64,000 nt of DNA from Sedimenticola thiotaurini (GTDB lineage: Bacteria > Pseudomonadota > Gammaproteobacteria > Chromatiales > Chromatiaceae). Within the stretch, counting starts at the first letter, position 1. Each line of letters opens with the position of its first letter. Under the pieces are notes generated by a model. The model saw only the letters and a program-made list of their open reading frames with translations. It did no database searches and was not told where the DNA came from. The position numbers and the translations under genes are program-made. Positions 55,895 through 64,000 of the stretch are shown here, in pieces. The stretch lies in the NCBI GenBank assembly GCA_011051715.1, contig DRKP01000023.1, forward strand, positions 1-64,000, in the 5' to 3' direction.

Positions 55895-56164
55895 TTAACG
55901 ACGCAGGCCAAGGCGGGAGATCAGGGAGCGGTAGCGCTCCACATCCTTGGATTTCAGATAGTCCAGCAGCTTGCGCCGCGAACTGACCATGCGCACCAGG
56001 CCGCGACGGGAGTGGAAGTCGTGCTTGTGCTCGGCGAAATGTTCGGTCAGATCGTTGATGCGCTGGGTCAGCAGGGCCACCTGCACCTCTGGGGAGCCGG
56101 TGTCGTTGGCACCCTGGCCATACTCTTCGACGATCTTCTTCTTCTGTTCTGCGGTGATTGCCAT
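55895..56164 (-). CDS. rpsO: 30S ribosomal protein S15
   Basis: The 89-residue protein starts at the ATG at 56164 (GAGGAG eight bases upstream; the ATG two codons earlier is too close). It binds 16S rRNA at the platform. [21 protein letters not shown] is the conserved rRNA-binding stretch. It has its own promoter at 56304-56333. In E. coli S15 represses its own mRNA; a comparable leader could lie in 56165-56300 but is not identifiable by eye. Confidence 0.97.
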   Translation of the reverse strand: MAITAEQKKKIVEEYGQGANDTGSPEVQVALLTQRINDLTEHFAEHKHDFHSRRGLVRMVSSRRKLLDYLKSKDVERYRSLISRLGLRR

Positions 56165-56303
56165 GTTCATGTCTCCTCATTGTCGAGAGAAAGTAAAAAG
56201 GCCGCCCCCCGGCAATGAGCCCAGCGGGTCGGCCACGGTCCCCGGACGGGACCCCTCGATGCCCGGCCAGCCGGCACAGCCGCCCGGGATCGCTGAACGG
56301 TGA

Positions 56304-56333
56304 ATTATGACGGTTCCGCGGGGGGGAAATCAA
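56304..56333 (-). promoter_or_regulatory. Promoter of rpsO-pnp
   Basis: On the minus strand, TTGATT (56333-56328) and CATAAT (56309-56304) are 18 bases apart in the 192-bp truB-rpsO gap, a position where rpsO promoters normally lie. Confidence 0.6.
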
Positions 56334-56356
56334 TTTTCGCCCCCTGGCCCGCCTTT

Positions 56357-57268
56357 CTACATCAGGCGCCGCGGCGCCACCCGGCCGTCGTCGAGGATCT
56401 CGCCGACGCCGATGAAACGCTGGTCGGGATCGTACAGGCGCACCCGGCCCTCGGTCGGGGCGTTGGGCACCAGCACCGGCTGGCCCTGGCGGACATAGAA
56501 GGCGCTGTCGGGCGACAGCCGGATCTCCGGCCAGTGCATCAGCGCCGATTCCACCGGCAGCAGCAGGCGGTCGAGGCCGGGCAGGCCATCCGCCTCCAGG
56601 GTGGACTGGAGCTGCTCCATGGTCACCAGGCCATCGTCGCCATAGGGGCCGACGCCGGTGCGGCGCAGCCCCACCACGTGGGCACCGCAGCCCAGTGCCT
56701 CGCCGATGTCCTCGGCCAGGGTGCGGACGTAGGTGCCCTTGGTGCAGCGCACGCTGAGCTCCAGTTCCGGTGGTTCCAGCTTCAGCAGCTCCAGTTCGTG
56801 GATCTGCACGGTTCGCGGCTCCCGCTCCACCTCCACGCCCTCCCGGGCCAGCTTGTAGAGACGCTCGCCCTTGTGCTTGACCGCCGAGTACATGGGCGGG
56901 ATCTGCTGGATCTCGCCACGGAACCGCTGCAGCACCGTCTCCACCTCCTCCTGTCCGACACCCTCCACCGGGCGCCGCTCGATCACCTCACCCTCGGCAT
57001 CCGCCGTGGTGGTGGTCTCGCCCAGACGAACCCGCACCCAGTAGCGCTTGTCGGCATCCAGCAGGAAGGCGGAGATCTTGGTGGCGGCACCGAAGCAGAT
57101 CGGCAGCAGCCCGTCCGCCAGCGGATCGAGGCTCCCGGTGTGCCCCGCCTTGCGCGCCTGGTAGAGACGCTTCACCGCCTGCAATGCACTGTTGGAGGTC
57201 TCTCCCAGCGGCTTGTCCAGCAACAGGATGCCCTGGACGTTGCGTCCCTTCTGCCTGCGCCGTCCCAT
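56357..57268 (-). CDS. truB: tRNA pseudouridine(55) synthase
   Basis: The 303-residue protein makes the T-loop pseudouridine. [19 protein letters not shown] and the catalytic Asp in [15 protein letters not shown] (about residue 48) are in place; the Ser-Asp-Gly variant differs slightly from the common GALDPLATGML. The C-terminal PUA domain covers about 245-303. It starts two bases after rbfA stops. Confidence 0.96.
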   Translation of the reverse strand: MGRRRQKGRNVQGILLLDKPLGETSNSALQAVKRLYQARKAGHTGSLDPLADGLLPICFGAATKISAFLLDADKRYWVRVRLGETTTTADAEGEVIERRPVEGVGQEEVETVLQRFRGEIQQIPPMYSAVKHKGERLYKLAREGVEVEREPRTVQIHELELLKLEPPELELSVRCTKGTYVRTLAEDIGEALGCGAHVVGLRRTGVGPYGDDGLVTMEQLQSTLEADGLPGLDRLLLPVESALMHWPEIRLSPDSAFYVRQGQPVLVPNAPTEGRVRLYDPDQRFIGVGEILDDGRVAPRRLM

Positions 57269-57270
57269 GT

Positions 57271-57648
57271 TCAGTCGTCGCCCCCTGGTCCGTGGCCGTC
57301 GGCCTCGACCGCCTGTTCGATCAGGCGGTCCAGCTTCTCTCCCTGCTCGATCGACCGGTCGTAGACGAAGTGCAGCTCGGGGATGGTGCGCAGCCGCATG
57401 CGCCGTCCCAGCTCGTGACGGAAGAAAGGGGCCGCCTCGTTCAGCACCTGGCAGGTCTGTGCCGCATCCAGCTCGCCGAGCATGACGGTGAAGTAGACCT
57501 TGGCGTGGGAGAAGTCACGCACCACCCGCACCTCCTGGATGGTGATCATGCCCAGGCGCGGATCGTCCAGCTCGTCGTGCACCAGCTCGGCCAGCTCCCG
57601 CTGCATCTGGGAGCCGACCCGGTCGGTCCTCTGAAATTCCCGCGGCAT
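57271..57648 (-). CDS. rbfA: 30S ribosome-binding factor A
   Basis: The 125-residue single KH-type domain protein ([21 protein letters not shown], then [22 protein letters not shown]) assists late 30S maturation and cold adaptation. It lies four bases after infB and two before truB, so translation is probably coupled. Confidence 0.95.
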   Translation of the reverse strand: MPREFQRTDRVGSQMQRELAELVHDELDDPRLGMITIQEVRVVRDFSHAKVYFTVMLGELDAAQTCQVLNEAAPFFRHELGRRMRLRTIPELHFVYDRSIEQGEKLDRLIEQAVEADGHGPGGDD

Positions 57649-57652
57649 GGGA

Positions 57653-60244
57653 TCAGATGTTCCGCGCCACTTCGGTGCGCTCGTAGACCTCGATCTGGTC
57701 GCCCACCTTGACGTCGTTGTAGTTCTTCACGCCGATACCGCACTCGGTGCCCGCCTTGACCTCGTTGACGTCGTCCTTGTGCCGCCGCAGGGACTCCAGC
57801 TCGCCCTCGTAGATCACCACGTTGTCGCGCAGTACCCGGATCGGGTTGTGGCGCTTCACCGTGCCCTCCAGCACCATGCAGCCGGCGATGGCGCCGAGCC
57901 GCGAGGAGCGGAATACGTCCCGCACCTCGGCCAGGCCGACGATCTCCTCGCGCACCTCGGGCGACAACAGGCCGGACAGGGCCTGTTTCACGTCGTCCAG
58001 CATCTCGTAGATGATGCTGTAGTAACGGATCTCCACCCCCTGCTCCTCGGCGGCACGCCGGGCGGCGGCGTCGGCACGCACGTTGAAACCGATGATGGAG
58101 GCGCCGGAGGTGACTGCCAGGTTGACATCCGACTCGTTGATGCCGCCGACGCCGGTGGCCACCAGTTTCACCTTCACCTCGTCGGTGGAGAGCTTGCCCA
58201 GGGCGTCGCGGATCGCCTCCACGCTGCCCTGCACGTCCGCCTTCACGATCAGGTTGACATAGTTGATGTCGCCCTCGGCCATCTGGCTGAAGAATTCGTC
58301 CAGTTTGGCCGCCTTCTGTGCCGCCAGGCGGCTGTCGCGGCTCTTCTCCCGCCGCACCTCCGCCAGTTCGCGCGCCTTGCGTTCGTCCGCCACCACCAGG
58401 GCATCGTCACCGGCATTGGGCACACCGGAGAGCCCCAGCACCTCCACCGGAATGGAGGGACCGGCGCTCTTCACCCGCTGACCATTCTCGTCCAGCATGG
58501 CACGTACCCGGCCGAACTCCTGGCCGGCCACCAGCATGTCGCCCTGGTTCAGGGTGCCGGACTGGACCAGGATGGTGGCCACCGGCCCCCGCCCCTTGTC
58601 CAGGCTCGACTCCACCACGATCCCGCGGGCGGGACCCTCCTGAACCGTCTTCAGCTCCAGCACCTCGGCCTGCAGCAGGATGGCGTCCAGCAGCTCGTCG
58701 ATGCCCTCGCCGGTCTTGGCCGACACCTTGACGAAGATGGTGTCCCCCCCCCACTCCTCGGGGATCACCTCCTGGGCGGCCAGCTCCTGCATCACCTTGT
58801 CCGGGTTGGCCTCCGGCTTGTCGATCTTGTTCACCGCCACGATGATCGGCACTTCCGAGGCCCGGGCGTGCTGGATCGACTCGATGGTCTGGGGCATCAC
58901 GCCGTCGTCCGCCGCCACCACCAGGATGACGATGTCGGTGGCCTTGGCACCGCGGGCGCGCATGGCCGAGAAGGCGGCGTGACCCGGGGTGTCCAGGAAC
59001 GAGATCATCCCCTTGTCGGTGTCCACGTGGTAGGCACCGATGTGCTGGGTGATGCCGCCGGCCTCGCCGGCCGCGACCCGGGTGCGGCGGATATAGTCGA
59101 GCAGTGAGGTCTTGCCATGGTCGACGTGACCCATGATGGTCACCACCGGTGCCCGTGGCACCAGATCACCCTGCAGCTCCTCCTTCAGGGCGCTCAGCAC
59201 TTCGGCCTCGATGTCGGCCTCTTTCGCCTCCACCGGCTTGTGGCCCATCTCCTCCACCACCAGGATCGCGGTATCCCGGTCCAGCGGCTGGTTGATGGTG
59301 ACCATCATGCCCAGCTTCATCAGTTCGCGGATCACCTCGGCCGCCTTCACCGACATCTTCTGGGCCAGTTCGGCCACGGTGATGCTCTCCGGGATCTCCA
59401 CCTCGCGCACCACCGGTGCGGTCGGCTTCTGGAAACCGTGCTGGCCGTCACCCACCGGGGTGACATGGCGCTGGCGGGCGGGCTTGCCCTTGCGCCGGCC
59501 GCGTTTGTCGGCGGCCACGTGCAGCTCCTTGCGGCCACGGCCCTTGGGCTTCTCCCGGGCGCCCCGCTCCTCCTTGCGCGCAGCGGGGGCCTTCTTGGCG
59601 CCCTTCTCCTGCAACGCCTGCATCGCCGCCTGCTCCGCTGCGGCCCGGCGCAGCTCCTCCTCCTGGATGCGCCGCTCCTCCTCTTCCCGGCGGCGGGCGG
59701 CCTCCTCCTCTTCCCGGCGGCGGGCGGCCGCGGCCTCCTCCTCGGCCCGGCGGGCGGCCTCCTCCGCCTCCCGGCGCTTGCGCTCCGCCTCGTGACGGGC
59801 GGCCGCCTCGGCCTCCATCTCCTGGACCTTGAGCGCCTGTTCCTCCAGCGCCTTCTGCGCCGCCTCCGCCTCCTGCTGCAGGGATTCGTCCTCGCTCAGC
59901 ACGCTGCGCTTGACGTAGGTGCGCTTGCGCCGCACCTCCACGCTGACCGTCTTGCCACCGCGCACAGCGGCCGGGCCACCACGGGTGCGGGCCGTGCTGC
60001 CGGGCTGGCGCAGCTCGCTGATGGTCTTGCGCTTCAGGGTCACCTTCTTCGGTTCGGAGACCACGCCATCCTTCTTCTTGCCGTGTTTCTCCCGCAGGTA
60101 GGAGAGCAGCTGCATCTTCTCCTCCTCGGTCACCGAATCGTCCAGCCCGCTCTTGGCCAGACCCGCCTCTGTCAGCTGCGAGAGCAGAAGCTCGGCCGGG
60201 ATGTTCACATCCTCGGCCAGCTGTTTTACCGTTACATCACTCAT
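57653..60244 (-). CDS. infB: Translation initiation factor IF-2
   Basis: The protein has 863 residues from the ATG at 60244 (GGAGG nine bases upstream; an in-frame TTG two codons earlier is too close). The N-terminal part has an IF2-N domain (about 1-50), a long Glu/Arg/Ala-rich helical stretch (about 120-215) and a second IF2-N domain (about 280-335). The GTPase domain starts near 370 with [16 protein letters not shown] and continues with DTPGHAAF and NKIDKPEAN. The C-terminal domains bind initiator tRNA. Standard position after nusA. Confidence 0.97.
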   Translation of the reverse strand: MSDVTVKQLAEDVNIPAELLLSQLTEAGLAKSGLDDSVTEEEKMQLLSYLREKHGKKKDGVVSEPKKVTLKRKTISELRQPGSTARTRGGPAAVRGGKTVSVEVRRKRTYVKRSVLSEDESLQQEAEAAQKALEEQALKVQEMEAEAAARHEAERKRREAEEAARRAEEEAAAARRREEEEAARRREEEERRIQEEELRRAAAEQAAMQALQEKGAKKAPAARKEERGAREKPKGRGRKELHVAADKRGRRKGKPARQRHVTPVGDGQHGFQKPTAPVVREVEIPESITVAELAQKMSVKAAEVIRELMKLGMMVTINQPLDRDTAILVVEEMGHKPVEAKEADIEAEVLSALKEELQGDLVPRAPVVTIMGHVDHGKTSLLDYIRRTRVAAGEAGGITQHIGAYHVDTDKGMISFLDTPGHAAFSAMRARGAKATDIVILVVAADDGVMPQTIESIQHARASEVPIIVAVNKIDKPEANPDKVMQELAAQEVIPEEWGGDTIFVKVSAKTGEGIDELLDAILLQAEVLELKTVQEGPARGIVVESSLDKGRGPVATILVQSGTLNQGDMLVAGQEFGRVRAMLDENGQRVKSAGPSIPVEVLGLSGVPNAGDDALVVADERKARELAEVRREKSRDSRLAAQKAAKLDEFFSQMAEGDINYVNLIVKADVQGSVEAIRDALGKLSTDEVKVKLVATGVGGINESDVNLAVTSGASIIGFNVRADAAARRAAEEQGVEIRYYSIIYEMLDDVKQALSGLLSPEVREEIVGLAEVRDVFRSSRLGAIAGCMVLEGTVKRHNPIRVLRDNVVIYEGELESLRRHKDDVNEVKAGTECGIGVKNYNDVKVGDQIEVYERTEVARNI

Positions 60245-60268
60245 CGACAAGGACCTCCCAAAATCGTC

Positions 60269-61771
60269 CTAACCCTGCTGCTCGTCTGCAAACCACGGTG
60301 CCCGGGCCGTCATGATCAGCTTCCCGGCGCGTTCTTCGTCCATGCCCTCGATCTCCATCAGCTCGTCCACCGACTGCTCCGCCAGATCCTCCATCGACTT
60401 GACCCCGCGGGCGGCCAGCTCGAAGGCCAGTCCCCGGTCCATCCCCTCCATGTTCAGCAGGTCCTCCTCCGGCTCCTCGGTCAGGCTCTCCTCCCTGGCC
60501 AGGGCGCGGGTCAGCAGCACGTCCTTGGCGCGGCTGCGCAGGGCGTCCACGATCTCCGGGTCGAACTCGTCGATCTCCAGCATCTCGGTGACGGGGACGT
60601 AGGCCACCTCTTCCAGCGTGGAGAAGCCCTCCTGCACCAGGATGGTGGCCACCTCCTCGTCCACGTCGAGCTGCTCCATGAAGTTTCCGATCAGCTGGCG
60701 CGCCTCCTCCTCGCTCTGGGCCGCCGCCTCCTCCTCGCTCATCACGTTCAGCTCCCAGCCGGTCAGTTCGGAGGCGAGGCGCACGTTCTGGCCGCCACGG
60801 CCGATGGCCTGGGACAGGTTCTCCTCGGTGACCGCCACGTTCATGCTGTGACTGTCCTCGTCCACCACGATCGAGACCACGTCCGCCGGCGACATGGCGT
60901 TGATCACGAACTGGGCCGGGTTCTCGTTCCACAGGATGATATCGACCCGTTCGCCATTGAGCTCGTTGGAGACCGCCTGCACCCGCGAGCCGCGCATGCC
61001 GACGCAGGCACCGACGGGATCGATGCGGGGATCCTTGGACAGGACCGCGATCTTGGCCCGCTGACCGGGATCGCGGGCGGCGCCGATGATCTCGATCAGC
61101 CCCTCGCCCACCTCCGGCACCTCCAGCTTGAACAGCTCGATCAGCAGTTCCGGGCGGGTACGGCTGACGAACAGCTGGGGTCCGCGCGGCTCCGGCCGTA
61201 CCTCGTACAGGTAACCACGGATGCGGTCGCCGCTGCGGACCGACTCGCGCGGGATCATCTCCTCGCGCAGGATCACCGCCTCGGCATTGCCGCCGAGGTC
61301 GACGGTGACATTGCCGCGGTCGATGCGCTTGACCACACCGGTGACCAGTTCACCGACCCGCTCCCGGTAGGCCTCCACCACCTTGGCCCGTTCCGCCTCG
61401 CGCACCTTCTGCACGATCACCTGCTTGGCGGTCTGGGCGGCGATGCGGCCGAAGGCGATGGAATCCATCGGCTCCTCGATGAAGTCCCCGGGCTGGATGT
61501 CGGGATTGTCCCTGCGCGCATCCTCGAGCAGGATCTGCCGCTCCTCGTGGAAGCCCTCCTCCTCGTCCGGCTCCTCGATCACCTCCCAGCGGCGGTAGCT
61601 GGTGTAGTCGCCGGTCTCCCGGTCGATCGCCACCCGGACGTCGATCTCGCCGCCATGTTTCTTGCGGGTCGCGGAGGCCAGGGCCGCTTCGATCGCCTCG
61701 AATATGATCTCCTTGTCAACATCCTTCTCGTTGGAAACGACATCAACGACCAGCAGTATCTCTTTATTCAT
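60269..61771 (-). CDS. nusA: Transcription termination/antitermination factor NusA
   Basis: The protein has 500 residues from the ATG at 61771. The N-terminal polymerase-binding domain (about 1-125) is followed by S1 (about 135-200), two KH domains (about 230-340, with [26 protein letters not shown] and [16 protein letters not shown]) and two C-terminal acidic repeats (about 360-495), the gammaproteobacterial arrangement. It starts 18 bp after rimP and ends 24 bp before infB. Confidence 0.97.
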   Translation of the reverse strand: MNKEILLVVDVVSNEKDVDKEIIFEAIEAALASATRKKHGGEIDVRVAIDRETGDYTSYRRWEVIEEPDEEEGFHEERQILLEDARRDNPDIQPGDFIEEPMDSIAFGRIAAQTAKQVIVQKVREAERAKVVEAYRERVGELVTGVVKRIDRGNVTVDLGGNAEAVILREEMIPRESVRSGDRIRGYLYEVRPEPRGPQLFVSRTRPELLIELFKLEVPEVGEGLIEIIGAARDPGQRAKIAVLSKDPRIDPVGACVGMRGSRVQAVSNELNGERVDIILWNENPAQFVINAMSPADVVSIVVDEDSHSMNVAVTEENLSQAIGRGGQNVRLASELTGWELNVMSEEEAAAQSEEEARQLIGNFMEQLDVDEEVATILVQEGFSTLEEVAYVPVTEMLEIDEFDPEIVDALRSRAKDVLLTRALAREESLTEEPEEDLLNMEGMDRGLAFELAARGVKSMEDLAEQSVDELMEIEGMDEERAGKLIMTARAPWFADEQQG

Positions 61772-61789
61772 TGTCGTATCACCCAAATC

Positions 61790-62257
61790 TCAGAAATCCG
61801 GCACCAGCCGCGCCTTGTCGATCCGGTCCAGCGGCAGGCGGAAGGTCTCGCCGTCCACCTCCACCAGCACGTCGTCGCCCTCGGTGCCGCGCAGCAGGCC
61901 CTTGAAGCGCCGCCGTTCGGCGATCTTCTCGCGGGTACGCAGACTGACCCGCCGGCCGGCAAACCGGTCGAAATCCCGCTTCCCGAACAACGGCCGGTCC
62001 AGCCCCGGCGAGGAGACCTCCAGGCTGTAGTTCCCCGGAATCGGGTCCTCCACGTCCAGCAGACCGCTGACCTGATGACTTACCCGGGCACAGTCATCCA
62101 CACTTATGCCGTCGGCATGGTCGATATAGACCCGCAACACGCCGCCATGGCCCTGGTCGAGGTATTCCACCCCCACCAGCTCATAGCCCATGGGCACCAC
62201 CGCCGATTCGATCAGGCGGGTCAGACCGTCCGCTGTTCCCGTCATCTTCCAAGCCAT
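61790..62257 (-). CDS. rimP: Ribosome maturation factor RimP
   Basis: The protein has 155 residues from the ATG at 62257; a second ATG four codons on is possible. It aids 30S assembly. GYELVGVEYLDQGHGGVLRVYIDHADG, the conserved N-terminal alpha/beta domain, and VSSPGLDRPLF leading into the C-terminal SH3-like domain identify it. First gene of the nusA operon; preceded by two hairpin-T-tract structures and a promoter. Confidence 0.95.
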   Translation of the reverse strand: MAWKMTGTADGLTRLIESAVVPMGYELVGVEYLDQGHGGVLRVYIDHADGISVDDCARVSHQVSGLLDVEDPIPGNYSLEVSSPGLDRPLFGKRDFDRFAGRRVSLRTREKIAERRRFKGLLRGTEGDDVLVEVDGETFRLPLDRIDKARLVPDF

Positions 62258-62290
62258 CCGCTGCCCGCCGGCAACGGATCGGGCACCAAA

Positions 62291-62313
62291 TAAAAAATGG
62301 GCCAGAGGCCCAC
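62291..62313 (-). terminator. Leader terminator/attenuator immediately upstream of rimP
   Basis: On the minus strand TGGGCC-TCT-GGCCCA is followed by six T, 35 bases before the rimP ATG. The form and position match the pseudomonad rimP leader terminator, so it probably limits read-through into the rimP-nusA-infB operon. Confidence 0.8.
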
Positions 62314-62378
62314 TTCCGAGAACGCTCCCGTGGTGACGGGGCGCCGCCTGGGCGGAAGGACATCGTTGCCGCCCAATT

Positions 62379-62402
62379 AAAAAAACCCCGCAACCGGGGC
62401 TT
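62379..62402 (-). terminator. Strong intrinsic terminator in the rimP upstream region
   Basis: On the minus strand GCCCCG-GTTG-CGGGGT is followed by at least seven T. It lies about 75 bases after the predicted start of the transcript from the promoter at 62481-62509 and would end a short RNA there. Confidence 0.85.
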
Positions 62403-62474
62403 CCCACACTTCTCTCTACAGAGTATGAGCCGGGCCGGGACCTCCTGCCCCGCTCACTACCCCCGGTCAGATCA
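62379..62474 (-). ncRNA. Candidate short leader RNA or small RNA upstream of rimP
   Basis: A good promoter (62481-62509) and a strong terminator (62379-62402) bracket roughly 95 bases that contain no sensible open frame and do not fold as a tRNA, although a tRNA often occupies this place in gammaproteobacteria. The bases could form an operon leader regulated by termination or an independent small RNA. Confidence 0.45.
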
Positions 62475-62480
62475 GGCAGA

Positions 62481-62509
62481 ATACTACCCGATGCTGCCGG
62501 ATTATGCAA
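62481..62509 (-). promoter_or_regulatory. Promoter of the rimP-nusA-infB region
   Basis: On the minus strand, TTGCAT (62509-62504) and TAGTAT (62486-62481) are exactly 17 bases apart. Transcription would start near 62474, ahead of the two terminators and rimP. Confidence 0.7.
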
Positions 62510-62676
62510 TTCCCGGCCTATCTCCAGGCTGGCCTGCTCAGCTATGCTCCTCCACTGTATCGCCGTCGTTCGCGACGGGCCGCCTGTGGAGGCCCTCCCC
62601 GGCCATCCACTCCGGGTCAGCCGCCATCAGTGCCGACACCGAAGGCCCGGTATGACACGGTCACCACCTCCGGGCA

Positions 62677-63405
62677 TCAGCGCTTCATCTGGTCCTGGCC
62701 GTCGTCGCCGAAACGTTGCACCACCTCCTGGAATGCGGCCTCCTGCTCGAGAAATGCATCGACCACCGCGGGGGCGAAGTGGGCGCCCCGTTCCCGGCGG
62801 ATCCTGTCCACCGCCTCCCGATGGCTGACTGCGCTGCGGTAGACCCGTACCGAGATCAAGGCGTCGTAGACGTCTGCCAGCGCCATGATCTGTCCCGGAA
62901 CCGGGATCTCCTCAGCCACCAGCCCTTCCGGATAGCCGCGGCCGTCCCAGCGTTCATGGTGGGTATAGGCGATGATGCGTGCCACTTCCAGGAAATCGGA
63001 GCCACCGAAAGCGGCCTCGGCCCGCTGCAGGGCATCCCGGCCATACTGGGTGTGCCGCTTCATCTCCTCCCATTCGGTACGGTTCAGAGGTCCGCCCTTC
63101 AGCAGGATGCGGTCGGGAATCGCCATCTTGCCGATGTCGTGCAGCGGCGCGGCCAGGCGCAGCAGCTCGATCCGTCTCGGCGTCAGCCAATGGTCATAGG
63201 GCGGCCGACCGGAGAGCGCCCGCGCCAGCAGCATCGCGTACTCGCCGATACGGCGGATGTGTCCGCCACCACCCGCCTCCCTGTGCTCTGCCAGCGAAAC
63301 CATTCCGTGGATCGCTGCCTCCAGGTCGTGTCGCAGGGTCGCCAACTGCTCTCCGGCCGGCGTCCCCGCGTCGATCTCAGCCGTCCGTATCGATTCCTGC
63401 ACCAT
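62677..63405 (-). CDS. HD-GYP domain cyclic-di-GMP phosphodiesterase
   Basis: The protein has 242 residues from the ATG at 63405, which overlaps the end of the EAL gene by 29 bp. An N-terminal helical segment (about 1-60) leads into an HD-GYP domain: APLHDIGKMAIPDRILLK carries the HD metal pair and HHERWDGRGYPEG the GYP motif. It should hydrolyse c-di-GMP. There is no receiver domain, so signal input would come from the partner gene or the N-terminal segment. Confidence 0.88.
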   Translation of the reverse strand: MVQESIRTAEIDAGTPAGEQLATLRHDLEAAIHGMVSLAEHREAGGGGHIRRIGEYAMLLARALSGRPPYDHWLTPRRIELLRLAAPLHDIGKMAIPDRILLKGGPLNRTEWEEMKRHTQYGRDALQRAEAAFGGSDFLEVARIIAYTHHERWDGRGYPEGLVAEEIPVPGQIMALADVYDALISVRVYRSAVSHREAVDRIRRERGAHFAPAVVDAFLEQEAAFQEVVQRFGDDGQDQMKR

Positions 63406-64000
63406 TGCACACCTCTGCAGCTCTCTGTTCAAAGTCGGGCAGCACCAGCCGGTTTCCCTGATACTGCAATGAAGCGGCCGGCTGCGGCCGCTGAAACAGG
63501 TATCCCTGGCCCAGGTCGCACCCCATCTCACGCACCAACCGCAACTGCTCCATGCTCTCCACGCCCTCGGCCAGCACCTCCAGTCCCATCGCGTGTCCCA
63601 CCGCCACCACCGCCTCCATGATCGAGCGGTCGTTGTTGTCCACCGGCGCCCCTTCGATGAACTCCTTGTCGATCTTGATGACGTCCACCGGGAACCGCTT
63701 CAGATAACTGAGGGACGAGTAGCCGGTGCCGAAATCGTCCAGCGAGATCACCATCCCCTTGCGGTGCAGCCGTTCCAGCCCGGCCAGGGTCTCCCCGCTG
63801 GCCTCGATCAGTACCTGTTCGGTCAGCTCGATCCCGAGATCGCGGTGGTCGAGGCCGAAACGGTCGAGCATGGCCTCGATCACCGAGAACACATCGTAGT
63901 AGAAGAACTGGCGCCCGGAGAGATTGATGTCGACACGCAGATCGAGCCCCTGGTCACGCCACCGCCGGCACTGCCGGCACGCCTCCTCGATCACCCATTC
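63377..64000 (-). CDS. EAL domain cyclic-di-GMP phosphodiesterase, C-terminal part
   Basis: The frame is open to the window edge; the N-terminus is missing. The 207 codons start inside an EAL domain (EWVIEEACRQ), and the catalytic motifs are present: ELTE in the EAL position sequence line, DDFGTGYSSLSYLKRFPVDVIKIDKEF, LEVLAEGVES and GQGYLFQRP. An intact EAL activity is likely, and upstream PAS/GGDEF domains are probable by family but not seen. A 30-residue tail follows the domain, and its coding end overlaps the HD-GYP start. Confidence 0.93.
   Translation of the reverse strand, partial: EWVIEEACRQCRRWRDQGLDLRVDINLSGRQFFYYDVFSVIEAMLDRFGLDHRDLGIELTEQVLIEASGETLAGLERLHRKGMVISLDDFGTGYSSLSYLKRFPVDVIKIDKEFIEGAPVDNNDRSIMEAVVAVGHAMGLEVLAEGVESMEQLRLVREMGCDLGQGYLFQRPQPAASLQYQGNRLVLPDFEQRAAEVCNGAGIDTDG

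Noticed and set aside
59117-62293. A 1,058-codon open frame on the plus strand opposite infB and nusA
   Set aside because: It is antisense to two highly conserved genes, with a Leu/His-rich composition and no domain.
62380-62520. tRNA gene expected upstream of rimP in gammaproteobacteria
   Set aside because: The bases were read on both strands for acceptor, anticodon and T-arm patterns; no cloverleaf or TTCRA motif with matching stems was found.

Overview
The window is about 65-70% GC and densely coded. Several conserved blocks point to a gammaproteobacterium: leuCDB-asd-fimV-truA, aroC next to an MFS gene, and rimP-nusA-infB-rbfA-truB-rpsO-pnp. A LiuR-type MerR regulator, a fused isobutyryl-CoA mutase and the rubrerythrin/CCG/DUF3501 trio would suit a Chromatiales-like, metabolically versatile lineage, but the sequence does not fix the genus.

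Layout from the left. (1) 1-9.6 kb: a giant surface protein of about 3,056 residues with PKD/Ig-like, TPR-like and tandem C-type lectin domains, translationally coupled to a small membrane protein cut by the window edge. (2) 9.68-9.98 kb: a 292-bp element with 35-bp inverted termini and two internal hairpins. (3) 10.2-16.9 kb: liuR, divergent icmF, a 3-hydroxyacyl-CoA dehydrogenase, an enoyl-CoA hydratase and a universal stress protein. (4) 17.0-25.6 kb: a branched-chain-amino-acid-type ABC transporter interleaved with two acyl-CoA ligase genes. Near-identical palindromes in front of icmF and livG suggest that one LiuR regulon covers blocks 3 and 4, importing a carboxylic acid, charging it with CoA and degrading it. 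(5) 25.7-35.4 kb: truA, fimV, asd, leuB, leuD, leuC and a divergent LysR regulator with a clear LysR-type operator between lysR and leuC.

(6) 35.3-39.6 kb: an ECF sigma factor, an anti-sigma factor, a lipoprotein and a secreted toroid-fold protein. All four overlap at their start/stop codons, and an extremely Asp-rich secreted protein is divergent from them. The anti-sigma factor and the lipoprotein share a C-terminal Cys-Cys-Trp domain. (7) 39.8-42.4 kb: DUF3501, a CCG-type Fe-S protein and rubrerythrin. (8) 42.5-50.1 kb: lpxD, MFS, aroC, tolC and an M23 peptidase, with a divergent ABC exporter. (9) 50.1-53.6 kb: a Na/Pi cotransporter and an ArsP/ArsR pair. (10) 53.7-62.5 kb: the translation/RNA-processing operon with its promoter, tandem leader terminators and final terminator. 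(11) 62.7-64.0 kb: HD-GYP and EAL c-di-GMP phosphodiesterase genes, the latter cut by the window edge.

Repeats are notable: a 15-mer-based inverted repeat family at three loci, heptanucleotide arrays placed directly before three start codons, and GC-rich palindromes related to the widespread 'GTCATTCCGGC' type. No tRNA, rRNA, CRISPR array or transposase gene was found.
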